From Bog-756 sp963824645 (GTDB lineage Bacteria > Actinomycetota > Acidimicrobiia > Acidimicrobiales > RAAP-2), in NCBI GenBank assembly GCA_963824645.1, contig CAWGQC010000008.1, positions 108,277-172,276 of the forward strand: a stretch of DNA of 64,000 nucleotides, read 5' to 3'. Shown in pieces: positions 15,537 to 24,098 of the stretch (position 1 is the first letter of the stretch; each line of letters opens with the position of its first letter). A program made the translations under genes and the position numbers. Under the pieces are notes generated by a model that did not search any database, was not told where the DNA came from, and saw only the letters and a list, made by a program, of their open reading frames with translations.

Positions 15537-17012
15537 TCACCCCTGGTGGTTGGCCCAGGAGTGCAGCCGGGTGGCACAGAGCGGATCGAGCAGGGCCAGA
15601 ACATCGGCCACCGGAGCCGTGCCGGGGTCACCCTGCACGGCCCGCAGCGCTTTGCCACCGGCCGACCGCGGGGCGGGGAGATCGGTGGAGAGCAGGATCA
15701 GGGGGCCGATGTCGGTGCGACGGGGATCGTCAGTGCGGGCCTGGTGGAGAACACTGGCCTTGCCCAGCGCCCGCCACAGCACGTCCGGTCGGCGTAGGCC
15801 CGGGCGGGTCGTCGAGAAGGCCCCCGACAGGTCGAACAGCCAGGTTGTTCCCCTGGCGTTGCGGGCCCGGAAGTCCAGGGCCACCCCCAGATCGCCATAG
15901 GACACGTCGCTCTCGATATCGGTGAAGCCGCAGGCCGAGAGGGTGGCGTGGGCGATCTCCCGCGCCTTGCGTCCGCGTCGGACGGCCACAGAGACCTCGT
16001 CGGCATCCTCTCCGGTGGCCGTCGAACTTCCCGGCGCCACCGTGACCCGCGGTCGTGACATGGTCAGCACCGCCCGACGTTCGTCGGCGATGCGCTCCTC
16101 GGCCAGGGCGACGTAGTCGCCATCGGTGTCGAATCCGACGTAGTGGCGCTCGGTCCGGACGGCAGCCACTGCCGTCGATCCCGATCCCATGAACGGATCC
16201 AGGATCAGGTCGCCTCGGTAGGTGTAGAGCTCGATCAGCCGGCGCGGCAGTTCCACCGGAAAGGGAGCGGGGTGTCCGATCCGGGTGGCGGACTCGGTGG
16301 GGATGTCCCAGACGTCGATGGTGGCGTCGATGAATTCATCCATGGTGATGGTCCCCTCATTGGGGAGGCCGGACGCCGCCCGCCGCTCGGGGGTGAGGGC
16401 GCGGTCGAATCGCCCCTTCGATGCCACCACCACTCTTTCGGACACATCCCGCAGCACCGGATTGCCGGGACGCTGGTACGTGCCCCAGGCGCACGACCCA
16501 CCGGCGGCATGGCTCTTCTGCCACAGGATCTCACCCCGCATCAGGAACCCGAGTCGCTCGAGCAGGTCGACCACGTCCCGTGACAGCGAGCGGTAGGGCT
16601 TCCGCCCCAGATTGGCCACGTTGACGGCAATCCGTCCGCCGGGTTCGAGCTTGTCGAAACACTGGGCGAACACGTCGTGCAGCATGCCCAGGTAGGCGGC
16701 ATAGTCGGCGGGGACGTGGCCCACCCCGAGCACCGCCTCGTACTCCTTTCCGGCGAAGTACGGCGGTGACGTCACCACCAGGGCCACCGAGTTGCCGGCT
16801 ACCTGATCCTGCTCCATCTGGCGGGCGTCACCGGTCCATAGCGTGTCGCGGGCGGCGGGGGGCACGATGGTTTCGTCGTCGCTGACATGGGGTGCGGTGA
16901 ACCGGGCGTAGAAGGACGATGAGTCGTGGGCCTCGCGACGGCCGACACCGAAGGAGGAGGTGGCGGTGGGGCGCCGCCGCGACGTGGGTCGGACCGGCTC
17001 GACGTTGGTCAT
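15537..17012 (-). CDS. Site-specific DNA methyltransferase (N4/N6 class) with C-terminal extension
   Basis: 491 aa. Residues 81-85 are TSPPY (catalytic motif IV of amino-methyltransferases) and residues 272-279 are DPFMGSGS (SAM motif I). The order motif IV then motif I marks the beta class. The central RGEILWQKSHAAGGSCAWGT and NPVLRDVSERVVVASKGRF are conserved in this group. Residues about 345-491 form an extra domain: VALDFRARN, WLFDLSGAF, TTRPGLRRPDVLWRALGKAS, resembling a degenerate PD-(D/E)XK fold. Target base and recognition sequence are unknown. It modifies DNA either as part of a restriction-modification-like module with the next gene or as an orphan. Confidence 0.85.
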   Translation of the reverse strand: MTNVEPVRPTSRRRPTATSSFGVGRREAHDSSSFYARFTAPHVSDDETIVPPAARDTLWTGDARQMEQDQVAGNSVALVVTSPPYFAGKEYEAVLGVGHVPADYAAYLGMLHDVFAQCFDKLEPGGRIAVNVANLGRKPYRSLSRDVVDLLERLGFLMRGEILWQKSHAAGGSCAWGTYQRPGNPVLRDVSERVVVASKGRFDRALTPERRAASGLPNEGTITMDEFIDATIDVWDIPTESATRIGHPAPFPVELPRRLIELYTYRGDLILDPFMGSGSTAVAAVRTERHYVGFDTDGDYVALAEERIADERRAVLTMSRPRVTVAPGSSTATGEDADEVSVAVRRGRKAREIAHATLSACGFTDIESDVSYGDLGVALDFRARNARGTTWLFDLSGAFSTTRPGLRRPDVLWRALGKASVLHQARTDDPRRTDIGPLILLSTDLPAPRSAGGKALRAVQGDPGTAPVADVLALLDPLCATRLHSWANHQG

Positions 17013-17199
17013 CGTGCACCGATCGGATGGCCGTCGCCCCCGACCGAATCGGTGGACGACAGGGCGCGGCGGTTCTCAGCCGGCAGGCGGATAGAAGTCA
17101 CGCGAGGGATCATAGGAATGCGGTGTGACCGGTGCCCTCCATGGCCCACGAGGCTACCGACTCCCCGCGGCGGCGCCGGGGATGGAACATACCCCGTTC

Positions 17200-18507
17200 T
17201 CAGGTGGCGAAATACTCGCCGACCGACTCCCCTACGGCGACGCACCGGGAGGTCGAGGCGCAGCTCACGGCGCTGAGCGGCGACGGAGTCGAGACCAACG
17301 ACGCTCGTGACCACGGCTTTTGGTCGGGCCCGGTGAGGATCATGACTCCCTGGTCCGCCGCCGTGGTCACCGAGGTGCCGACGGCCACGCACGTGTTGAT
17401 GGCGGTGCAGGAGATGTCGGCCAACGAGGCTGCCGACGGGCTGACCTTTGGCTGGGTCCAGGTAGCTCCCCCGTTGGCGGTGGTGAGGATGACCCCGTGT
17501 CCGGCGCGGGGATCGACCAACGATGAGGAGGTGGTGCCCACTGCCGTGCATCGGACGCCGGCCACACCGACAACGGGCACGGCCGGGGCGCCGGTGGTGG
17601 GGGGTGAGGTCGCCGTCGTGGCCACCGCGGCGGAGGTCGACGGGCCGGTGCCGGTGGTCACGGTGGACGATCCGGGTAGGGCCCCGTTGCCCGTGGTCGA
17701 ACCGGTGATGCAGGAGATCCCGTTGAGGAGTCCGATCCCGGCGGGAGTGGGAACGCCCGTCCAGCTGGCCCCTCCGTCGGTAGTGAGAGCGATCGCCCCG
17801 CTGACGGCGCCGGCGGCCGTGGTCGAGCGGGCGGTGACCCAGCAGTCCTGGTCGTCCGAGCAGGCCACATCCCGGGCGCCGGTCATGGCCGTCGGCAGAG
17901 CTCCGGCCTGCGTCCAGGCCGCGCCGGTCGACGTCGAGATGAGGGCCACGTCGCCCATGGCGGTGGCTCCGATGGCCACACACCGACCGTCGGTCAGACA
18001 GGTCAGTGCGCTGATCTCGCCCACCGCGGGAGGCGTGGACACCTGCGTCCATGTCTGCCCACCGTCGACGGTGTCGATGATCACCGCCTGCGTGGCCGTC
18101 GACTGCACACCTTCACCCACCGCCGTGCAGCGATGGGTGTCGCGGCAATCGACGGCCGAGAGGTAGCTCACCGTTCCGGGAATGTCCTGACCTGACCACC
18201 GTGCCCCTCCGTCATCGGTACCGATGATCGCCGCACCGTTGGGAGCTCCACCGACGCCCACGGTGGAGCCGGTGGCCCAGCAGTGGCTGGCGCCGATACA
18301 GGCCAGTGACGTGAGTGAGTTGACCGGGGCGGGAAGAGTCACTCCGGTGAGTGTCCCCGTCCACGGCGAGTCGGCACCGAAGGTCGAGGGGGGAGCATCA
18401 GCGGGGGAAGACGCCGACGAGCACGCTGCCGTGGTGAGCACCACTGCCAACGCCAGGACTACACCCATCGGGGCCGGTCCGCGCCGTAGGGGGCGCGTCG
18501 ATGTCAC
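17200..18507 (-). CDS. Lipoprotein with BNR/YCF48-like propeller repeats
   Basis: 435 aa. A lipoprotein signal peptide (VVLALAVVLTTAACSS, lipobox cysteine near residue 29) is followed by about six to seven repeats with a C-x5-6-C-x-A-x-G pattern, for example LACIGASHCWATG, VDCRDTHRCTAVG and LTCLTDGRCVAIG. They alternate with DGGxxW segments typical of BNR/YCF48-like beta-propellers. Each blade appears to carry a disulfide pair. It is predicted to be exported and membrane-anchored; the function is unknown, as for most such actinobacterial proteins. The short gap before the DNA methyltransferase gene contains no gene. Confidence 0.75.
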   Translation of the reverse strand: MTSTRPLRRGPAPMGVVLALAVVLTTAACSSASSPADAPPSTFGADSPWTGTLTGVTLPAPVNSLTSLACIGASHCWATGSTVGVGGAPNGAAIIGTDDGGARWSGQDIPGTVSYLSAVDCRDTHRCTAVGEGVQSTATQAVIIDTVDGGQTWTQVSTPPAVGEISALTCLTDGRCVAIGATAMGDVALISTSTGAAWTQAGALPTAMTGARDVACSDDQDCWVTARSTTAAGAVSGAIALTTDGGASWTGVPTPAGIGLLNGISCITGSTTGNGALPGSSTVTTGTGPSTSAAVATTATSPPTTGAPAVPVVGVAGVRCTAVGTTSSSLVDPRAGHGVILTTANGGATWTQPKVSPSAASLADISCTAINTCVAVGTSVTTAADQGVMILTGPDQKPWSRASLVSTPSPLSAVSCASTSRCVAVGESVGEYFAT

Positions 18508-18521
18508 TGCCGTCGCTGGAC

Positions 18522-19232
18522 TCAGCGAACTTTGATCACGTCAGTGTGTGCCACTTTGTCGTGAAAGCCCTGCCGCCGTTTGTCCCATAGGGGGGAGAGG
18601 GCGGCAATGAGGGTGTACACCCAGGCGATGGCGCCGATGACGGGGAGCCAGCCGACCACGATCCCCGGGTACAGGACGAGGATGCGCATACCGGCCCGGA
18701 CCGGGTCGATACGGCCACCGGTGGCCTCGTCCCGTACGGCGATCCCGAGCGCCATCTGCCCCACGGTCTGGCCGTTCTCACTGCCGTTGAGGAGGGCGAA
18801 ATAGCCGAGGTCGATGATGATGAACACGATGGCCAGAATGACCAGGCTAGCTCGCCAGTGGGTGGCGTACAGGCCGCCCGACGCGGTGGAACCGACGATG
18901 ATGACGGTCAGGATCGAGCGGGGTACGCCGAGGATGAGCCCGTCGATGATGATGGCCACCAGGCGTTGCCACCATGCGGCTAGGGGCCGTCCGAGCCGAT
19001 CCACCGGCTCGGGGACGTAGCCGTAGCCGGCACCCGAGGGAGAGCTGGATGGTGCCCCCCAGTTCGGCGGCGGACCGGGAGCCTGGGCACCCGGCGGCGG
19101 TGGCATGGGCGGTGGGGGGGCGGCCGGCGGCGGAGCGCCGTAACCGGGAGCCGGAGGCGGAGGGGTACCGGGAACGGGGGAACCGGGTTCGACCGGCGAA
19201 CCGTCGTCGGCGGGAGGTGTCAGATCACTCAC
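18522..19232 (-). CDS. RDD-family membrane protein
   Basis: 236 aa. The first ~75 residues are proline/glycine/alanine-rich (APPPAAPPPPMPPPPGA) and probably cytoplasmic and disordered. They are followed by an RDD domain with three to four membrane segments: LAAWWQRLVAIIIDGLIL (Arg and Asp of the RDD motif), SLVILAIVFIIIDLGYFALL, NGQTVGQMALGIAVRDEATG and the C-terminal IAALSPLWDKRRQGFHDKVA. The last two are highly characteristic of the family, whose molecular role is mostly unknown. It ends 15 bp from the next gene (17200-18507) on the same strand. Confidence 0.88.
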   Translation of the reverse strand: MSDLTPPADDGSPVEPGSPVPGTPPPPAPGYGAPPPAAPPPPMPPPPGAQAPGPPPNWGAPSSSPSGAGYGYVPEPVDRLGRPLAAWWQRLVAIIIDGLILGVPRSILTVIIVGSTASGGLYATHWRASLVILAIVFIIIDLGYFALLNGSENGQTVGQMALGIAVRDEATGGRIDPVRAGMRILVLYPGIVVGWLPVIGAIAWVYTLIAALSPLWDKRRQGFHDKVAHTDVIKVR

Positions 19233-19430
19233 AATGGACCACCCTCATTCCTCCTCGTCCGAGCGACCCAGCGGCCGATCGGTTCAGGCCTACCGCCAAG
19301 ATCTTGCCACGCCGGCGCCGGACAATCGATGACGCTCGGCCATCAGAATTGCCGTCTACCGTTGGTCGGTGGTCATGGTCGCAGGCGTGAACGCCCGTTC
19401 GCAATGCCCTGCTGACGCACCGGGCCCATC

Positions 19431-20603
19431 GTGAACATCGTCGATATCGTGGTTCTGGCCATCGTGGTGGTGGCCGCCATCCAGGGCCTCCGCCTGGGCG
19501 CCATCGTTCAGGTCCTGTCTTTCGGTGGGCTGATCATCGGCCTCTACCTGGGGGCCCTGCTGGCTTCGGTCACGGTGGGCTGGGTGCGGTCCCCGTCCAT
19601 GCGCACGCTGGTGGCGCTGGTGACCATGCTGGGGGTAGCCGCCCTGGGAGGGGCTGCCGGCCGGTTGGTGGGGAGTGCCGTCTTCACCCGGGTCCACCGG
19701 GGAACCCTCGGCTTGATCGACTCTGTGCTGGGTGTGGGGGTGGCCGCCGTGGCCTCTCTTCTGGTCGTGTGGCTGTTGGCCGGCACGCTGGCCAACAGCT
19801 CGTGGGACAGCCTCAATGCTTCCATCGGCAACTCGCGGATCATCCGCTCCATCGACAACGCCCTCCCCGCCCCACCCTCCGTTTTCTCGCGGGTCCAGAG
19901 CTTCCTTACATCCGAGGGGTTTCCTCCGGTCTTTGCCCAGCTGGCGCCGGCGTCCGCCGGCCCGGTATCCCTGCCCGGCGACGCCGCGCTGGCCACCGCC
20001 GTCAATCATGCCGGCCCCTCCACGGTCAAGATCGTGGGCGAAGGTTGTGGGCAGATCCAGGAAGGATCGGGCTTCGTGGTTGCTCCCGGGCTGGTGGTGA
20101 CCAACGCCCACGTGATTGCCGGCATCGCCCATCCGGTGGTCGAGGACGGAGCCGGGTCGCATTCCGCCACGGTCGTCTCCTTCGACTCTTCGTTCGATCT
20201 GGCCGTGCTGCGGGTGGGTGGGCTGCAGGATCCTCCCCTGACCCTTGACCCGGTCGAGGTCACGCGGGGAACCCAGGGCGCCGTCCTCGGTTACCCGGGC
20301 GGTGGCCCCTTCACCGTGGCCCCCGCCGGGGTCATGGCCGGTTTCGACGCGGAGGGTCGCGATATCTACGGGAGGGGACTCACCGTCCGCAACGTCTATG
20401 AAATCCAGGCGGTGGTCCGTCCGGGCAACTCGGGAGGCCCGCTGGTCGAAACGAACGGCGAAGTGGTGGGTGTGGTTTTCTCCCGCTCGACCACCAACGA
20501 CGACATCGGCTACGCGTTGGCGTCACCGGGGGTGCTGTCACGGGTGGAGGCGGCCGCCAAGTCCACCCGCGCCGTGGGCACCGGCCCGTGCACATCGGGC
20601 TGA
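19431..20603 (+). CDS. marP: MarP-like membrane serine protease (CvpA + trypsin-like)
   Basis: 390 aa, close to the ~397 aa of Mycobacterium tuberculosis MarP, a periplasmic protease needed for acid resistance. Four CvpA-like membrane segments occupy residues 1-120. A chymotrypsin-like protease domain follows, with His227 (VVTNAHV), Asp256 (SSFDLAVL) and Ser334 (RPGNSGGPL). Cys206 and Cys387 bracket the domain as the disulfide cysteines do in MarP. The start is GTG at 19431 with only a weak ribosome-binding site. It is divergent from the RDD gene with about 200 bp between them. Confidence 0.88.
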   Translation: MNIVDIVVLAIVVVAAIQGLRLGAIVQVLSFGGLIIGLYLGALLASVTVGWVRSPSMRTLVALVTMLGVAALGGAAGRLVGSAVFTRVHRGTLGLIDSVLGVGVAAVASLLVVWLLAGTLANSSWDSLNASIGNSRIIRSIDNALPAPPSVFSRVQSFLTSEGFPPVFAQLAPASAGPVSLPGDAALATAVNHAGPSTVKIVGEGCGQIQEGSGFVVAPGLVVTNAHVIAGIAHPVVEDGAGSHSATVVSFDSSFDLAVLRVGGLQDPPLTLDPVEVTRGTQGAVLGYPGGGPFTVAPAGVMAGFDAEGRDIYGRGLTVRNVYEIQAVVRPGNSGGPLVETNGEVVGVVFSRSTTNDDIGYALASPGVLSRVEAAAKSTRAVGTGPCTSG

Positions 20604-20657
20604 ACCCGGCCCCGAAGGTCTGCCCACACGGGGGTGGGTGCGGCTAGACATGGGATC

Positions 20658-23057
20658 ATGACGCTGAGCATCGAGGATTACGGCATCATCGGGGACCTGC
20701 ACACGGCGGCCCTGGTCGGGCGGGACGGATCCATCGACTGGTTGTGCCTTCCCCGGTTCGACTCCTCTGCCTGCTTCGCCAAGCTGCTCGGCGACGACGA
20801 TCATGGTTCGTGGCGGATCGCACCCAAGGGATCCACCGAGGCTGTCCACCGTCACTACCGGGGTGACACCCTGGTCCTCGAGTCGGAGTTCGTGACCGAC
20901 GAGGGCTCGGTACGGGTGGTCGACTGCATGCCCATACGCCAGACCCACCCGGAGGTGGTACGGCTGGTCGAAGGCATACGTGGCAAGGTGACCATGGAGA
21001 TGAGCCTGACCATCCGGTTCGGCTACGGGCAGGTCATTCCCTGGGTGCGCAAAATGGACGGCACCCTCAATGCCATCGCCGGGCCGGACGGATTGTCCTT
21101 GTGGACCCCGGTCACCTGCAAGGGTCAGGACTTCTCCACGGTGGCGGAGTTCACGGTGTGGGAAGGCCAGCAGATCCCCTTCTCGCTGAGCTGGTACCCG
21201 GCCAGCGACGAACCGCCGCGTCCCATCGACGCCGGCTACGCCATCCAGGACACCGAGCTGTGGTGGACCGACTGGGCGTCACAGTGCACCTACGAGGGTG
21301 ACTATCGCGAGGCGGTGCTCAGATCGTTGATCACCCTCAAGGCCCTGACCTATGAACCGACGGGAGGCATCGTGGCCGCCGCCACCACGTCCCTGCCCGA
21401 AACGCTGGGAGGCGGTCGCAACTGGGACTACCGGTACTGCTGGCTGCGCGACGCCACCCTCACTCTCGAATCGCTGATGCGCGGTGGCTTCTACCAGGAG
21501 GCGATGGCCTGGCGGAACTGGCTCCTACGGGCCAGCGCCGGCGATCCTTCCCAGATGCAGATCATGTACGGGGCCGCCGGTGAGCGTCGTCTCGACGAAT
21601 GGGAGGTCGACTGGCTCCCCGGCTACCGGGAATCAGTCCCGGTGCGTATCGGCAATGCGGCCGCCGGCCAGTTCCAGTTGGATGTCTACGGCGAGGTGAT
21701 GTCGGCGTTGTACGAGTCGGCCGACGCCGCCGACGCCGGTGGCGGGGGGGATGATCCCACGTGGGACTTCCAGCTCTCACTGATGAACTTCCTCGAGGAC
21801 GGCTGGCGCGAGCCCGATGATGGGATCTGGGAGGTCCGTGGGCCCCGTCGTCACTTCACCCACTCCAAGGTGATGGCCTGGGTGGCCATCGACCGTGCCA
21901 TCAAGACGGCGGAGAAGTACCACTTCGAAGGGCCGGTCGACCGCTGGAAGCAGGTGCGCACGGAGATCCACGACCAGGTGTGCGACCTGGGCTACAACGC
22001 GGCCAAGGGCTCCTTTACCCAGTACTACGGATCGGACCAGCTCGATGCCAGTCTGCTCATGATCCCCATGGTCGGCTTCCTGCCGGCCCACGACCCACGG
22101 GTGCGGGGGACGATCGAGGCGGTGGAGCGGGAGCTGGTCGACGGAGGTTTCGTCCTCCGCTACCGGACCGCCGACACCGGCGATGTGGACGGTCTGGTGG
22201 GGAGGGAGGGTGCCTTTCTGGCCTGTTCGTTCTGGTTGGCCGACTGCCTCAGCATGCTGGGCCGCGACCACGACGCCCGCCAGCTCCTCGACCGCCTGCT
22301 CGGACTGCGCAATGACCTCGGACTCCTGTCCGAGGAATACGACCCGGTGGCCGGGTGTCTGGTCGGTAATTTCCCGCAAGCCTTCTCCCATGTGTCCCTG
22401 GTCAACTCGGCGTCGAAGCTCTCCGGTCACCAAAAGCCTTCCTCCAGCCATGTCATCCTCGGACTGGCCCAGCGTGCCCTCAGCAACACCCGGAGCGGCT
22501 CGGGCGACAAGCGGATGGGCGGGCTCACCGCTCGCACCATGATCGACCGGCTGACCCGGCCCACCGATCCGGCAGGACGGGCGGCCCATGTGGTTCGGGA
22601 GGCCATCGGCGCTCCTCCCGCGTCGGTGGTCGATCCGCGTGGGAAACCGACCCGCCCGCCCGGACGCCCGACGACGCCGACAAAATCAGCCGTCGCCACC
22701 AAATCGGCCAAGGCCGCCAAATCGGCCAAGGCCGCCGAATCGGCCAAGGCCGCCAAATCGGCCAAGGCCGCCAAATCGGCTAGCAGAAAACCGTCCACCG
22801 CCACCCGGGTGGCCGCGTCGGGGAAATCGGCACCGGCCCGGAAGGCGGTGGCCACGCCAGCGGCTGCCGTGAGGACCGGACCCACAAAGTCGACCCGGGA
22901 AGCGACCGGGAAAACCACCAGGAAAGCCACACAGAAGGCAGTCACCAAGGCGGCCAAGGGGTCGACCAGAAAGGCGGACAAGACGGCCAAGGTGACCTCA
23001 CGAGCGACCAGGAAAGCGGTCGCCAAGAGGCCGGCTAGCGGTGGCGCCCGGGGATGA
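20658..23057 (+). CDS. GH15 glucoamylase/trehalase-type hydrolase with histone H1-like tail
   Basis: 799 aa. Residues 1 to ~620 are a glycoside hydrolase family 15 enzyme: LSIEDYGIIGDLHTAALV, GSIDWLCLPRFDSSACFAKL, GRNWDYRYCWLRDATLTLES (general-acid region) and LLSEEYDP with NFPQAFSHVSLVNSA near the general base. Mycobacterial relatives include trehalases; others hydrolyse alpha-glucans. From about residue 650 the protein becomes a Lys/Ala/Ser/Thr/Arg-rich tail with repeated SAKAAK units and many KAT/RKA motifs, like histone H1 or HupB tails. It has no signal peptide, so it is cytoplasmic. The ATG at 20658 matches the family N-terminus. The stop overlaps the next start by 4 bp. Confidence 0.88.
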   Translation: MTLSIEDYGIIGDLHTAALVGRDGSIDWLCLPRFDSSACFAKLLGDDDHGSWRIAPKGSTEAVHRHYRGDTLVLESEFVTDEGSVRVVDCMPIRQTHPEVVRLVEGIRGKVTMEMSLTIRFGYGQVIPWVRKMDGTLNAIAGPDGLSLWTPVTCKGQDFSTVAEFTVWEGQQIPFSLSWYPASDEPPRPIDAGYAIQDTELWWTDWASQCTYEGDYREAVLRSLITLKALTYEPTGGIVAAATTSLPETLGGGRNWDYRYCWLRDATLTLESLMRGGFYQEAMAWRNWLLRASAGDPSQMQIMYGAAGERRLDEWEVDWLPGYRESVPVRIGNAAAGQFQLDVYGEVMSALYESADAADAGGGGDDPTWDFQLSLMNFLEDGWREPDDGIWEVRGPRRHFTHSKVMAWVAIDRAIKTAEKYHFEGPVDRWKQVRTEIHDQVCDLGYNAAKGSFTQYYGSDQLDASLLMIPMVGFLPAHDPRVRGTIEAVERELVDGGFVLRYRTADTGDVDGLVGREGAFLACSFWLADCLSMLGRDHDARQLLDRLLGLRNDLGLLSEEYDPVAGCLVGNFPQAFSHVSLVNSASKLSGHQKPSSSHVILGLAQRALSNTRSGSGDKRMGGLTARTMIDRLTRPTDPAGRAAHVVREAIGAPPASVVDPRGKPTRPPGRPTTPTKSAVATKSAKAAKSAKAAESAKAAKSAKAAKSASRKPSTATRVAASGKSAPARKAVATPAAAVRTGPTKSTREATGKTTRKATQKAVTKAAKGSTRKADKTAKVTSRATRKAVAKRPASGGARG
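22701..22784 (+). repeat. 18 bp tandem repeat, ~4.6 units, in the GH15 tail
   Basis: Unit AAATCGGCCAAGGCCGCC, with one unit starting GAATCG. It encodes KSAKAA repeats and is coding, not a CRISPR array: there are no spacers. Confidence 0.9.
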
Positions 23058-24025
23058 CGGAGGTCGGGTCGGGGAACGGGTCCGATGTCCCTCAGCCGGG
23101 GACCCGGGTGGCCGACGGGGTCATCGAGCTGGACACCCTGCTCGGGGGATGGCAGCGGGTCACGGCGGGCTACGTGATCGAGGGCGAGAGCCCCATTCTG
23201 GTGGAGACCGGGAGCCAGAGCTCCGTCCCCGTCCTTCTGGCCGAGCTCGAGCAGCTTGGTTTTGGCCCCGGCGACCTGGCCGGCGTGGTCGTCACCCATA
23301 TCCATCTCGACCATGCCGGCGGGGTGGGGGACGTGGCCCGGGCCTTCCCGAACGCCACGGTCTATGTCCACCCAAAGGGAGCTCGCCATCTGGTCGATCC
23401 CACCCGGTTGGTTGAGTCGGCCGCCCGGGTCTACGGACCTCTGCTCGACTCTCTGTACGGACGACTCGATCCGACGCCGGCCGAACGGATCCACGTGCTC
23501 GAGGACGGTGAGTCGATCCGGGTCGGACCGGGGCGCGCTCTGGTGGCGGTGGATTCGCCGGGGCACGCCAAGCACCACGTCGCCCTGCACGACACCCTCA
23601 GCGGCGTGCTGTTCGCCGGGGACGCGGTGGGGGTCAAGCTGCCCGACGCCGGCGTGCTCCGACCCTCCACGCCGCCACCGGACTTCGACCTGGCCCAAGC
23701 TCTCCATTCACTGCACCGGTTCGCCGACAGGCGTCCCACCGGGCTGGCTCTGGCCCACTACGGGTTGCTGGTCGACCCGCTCGACGTGCTGGACGAAGCC
23801 GAAGGGACGCTGCGGCAGTGGGCAGAGGTAGCCGAAGCGGCCTTCCGCTCCGGCGAGGACGTGGCTGTGGCCCTGGACAGGGCATTCGCCTCCGATCTCG
23901 ATGGTGTGCCCGAGGGCCACCGCCACAAGCTCGACGTGATGAACGGCGTGCACTCGAACGCCGCCGGGCTGACCCGTTGGCTCTCCCAGCAGGCCCGGGC
24001 CGACGACCCAGGTGCCGATGCGTGA
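23054..24025 (+). CDS. MBL-fold metallohydrolase
   Basis: 323 aa metallo-beta-lactamase fold enzyme. The metal-binding signature is THIHLDHAGGVGDVARAF; further metal ligands are in VDSPGHAKHHVALHD (His) and VLFAGDAVG (Asp), with a C-terminal ALAHYGLL His. It resembles glyoxalase II-like or lactonase-like hydrolases; the substrate is unknown. The ATG overlaps the GH15 stop codon (ATGA), indicating translational coupling. It is predicted to be cytoplasmic. Confidence 0.88.
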   Translation: MTEVGSGNGSDVPQPGTRVADGVIELDTLLGGWQRVTAGYVIEGESPILVETGSQSSVPVLLAELEQLGFGPGDLAGVVVTHIHLDHAGGVGDVARAFPNATVYVHPKGARHLVDPTRLVESAARVYGPLLDSLYGRLDPTPAERIHVLEDGESIRVGPGRALVAVDSPGHAKHHVALHDTLSGVLFAGDAVGVKLPDAGVLRPSTPPPDFDLAQALHSLHRFADRRPTGLALAHYGLLVDPLDVLDEAEGTLRQWAEVAEAAFRSGEDVAVALDRAFASDLDGVPEGHRHKLDVMNGVHSNAAGLTRWLSQQARADDPGADA

Positions 24026-24098
24026 GCGGTCCGGGACCGGCTGAGTACCGCGCCCCCGCGTGGCCGGCACCGGCCAACGGGCGGGAGGCGAGGTCCGG

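Noticed and set aside
22701..22784. CRISPR-like repeat array
   Set aside because: Direct tandem 18 bp units without spacers, inside a protein-coding tail.
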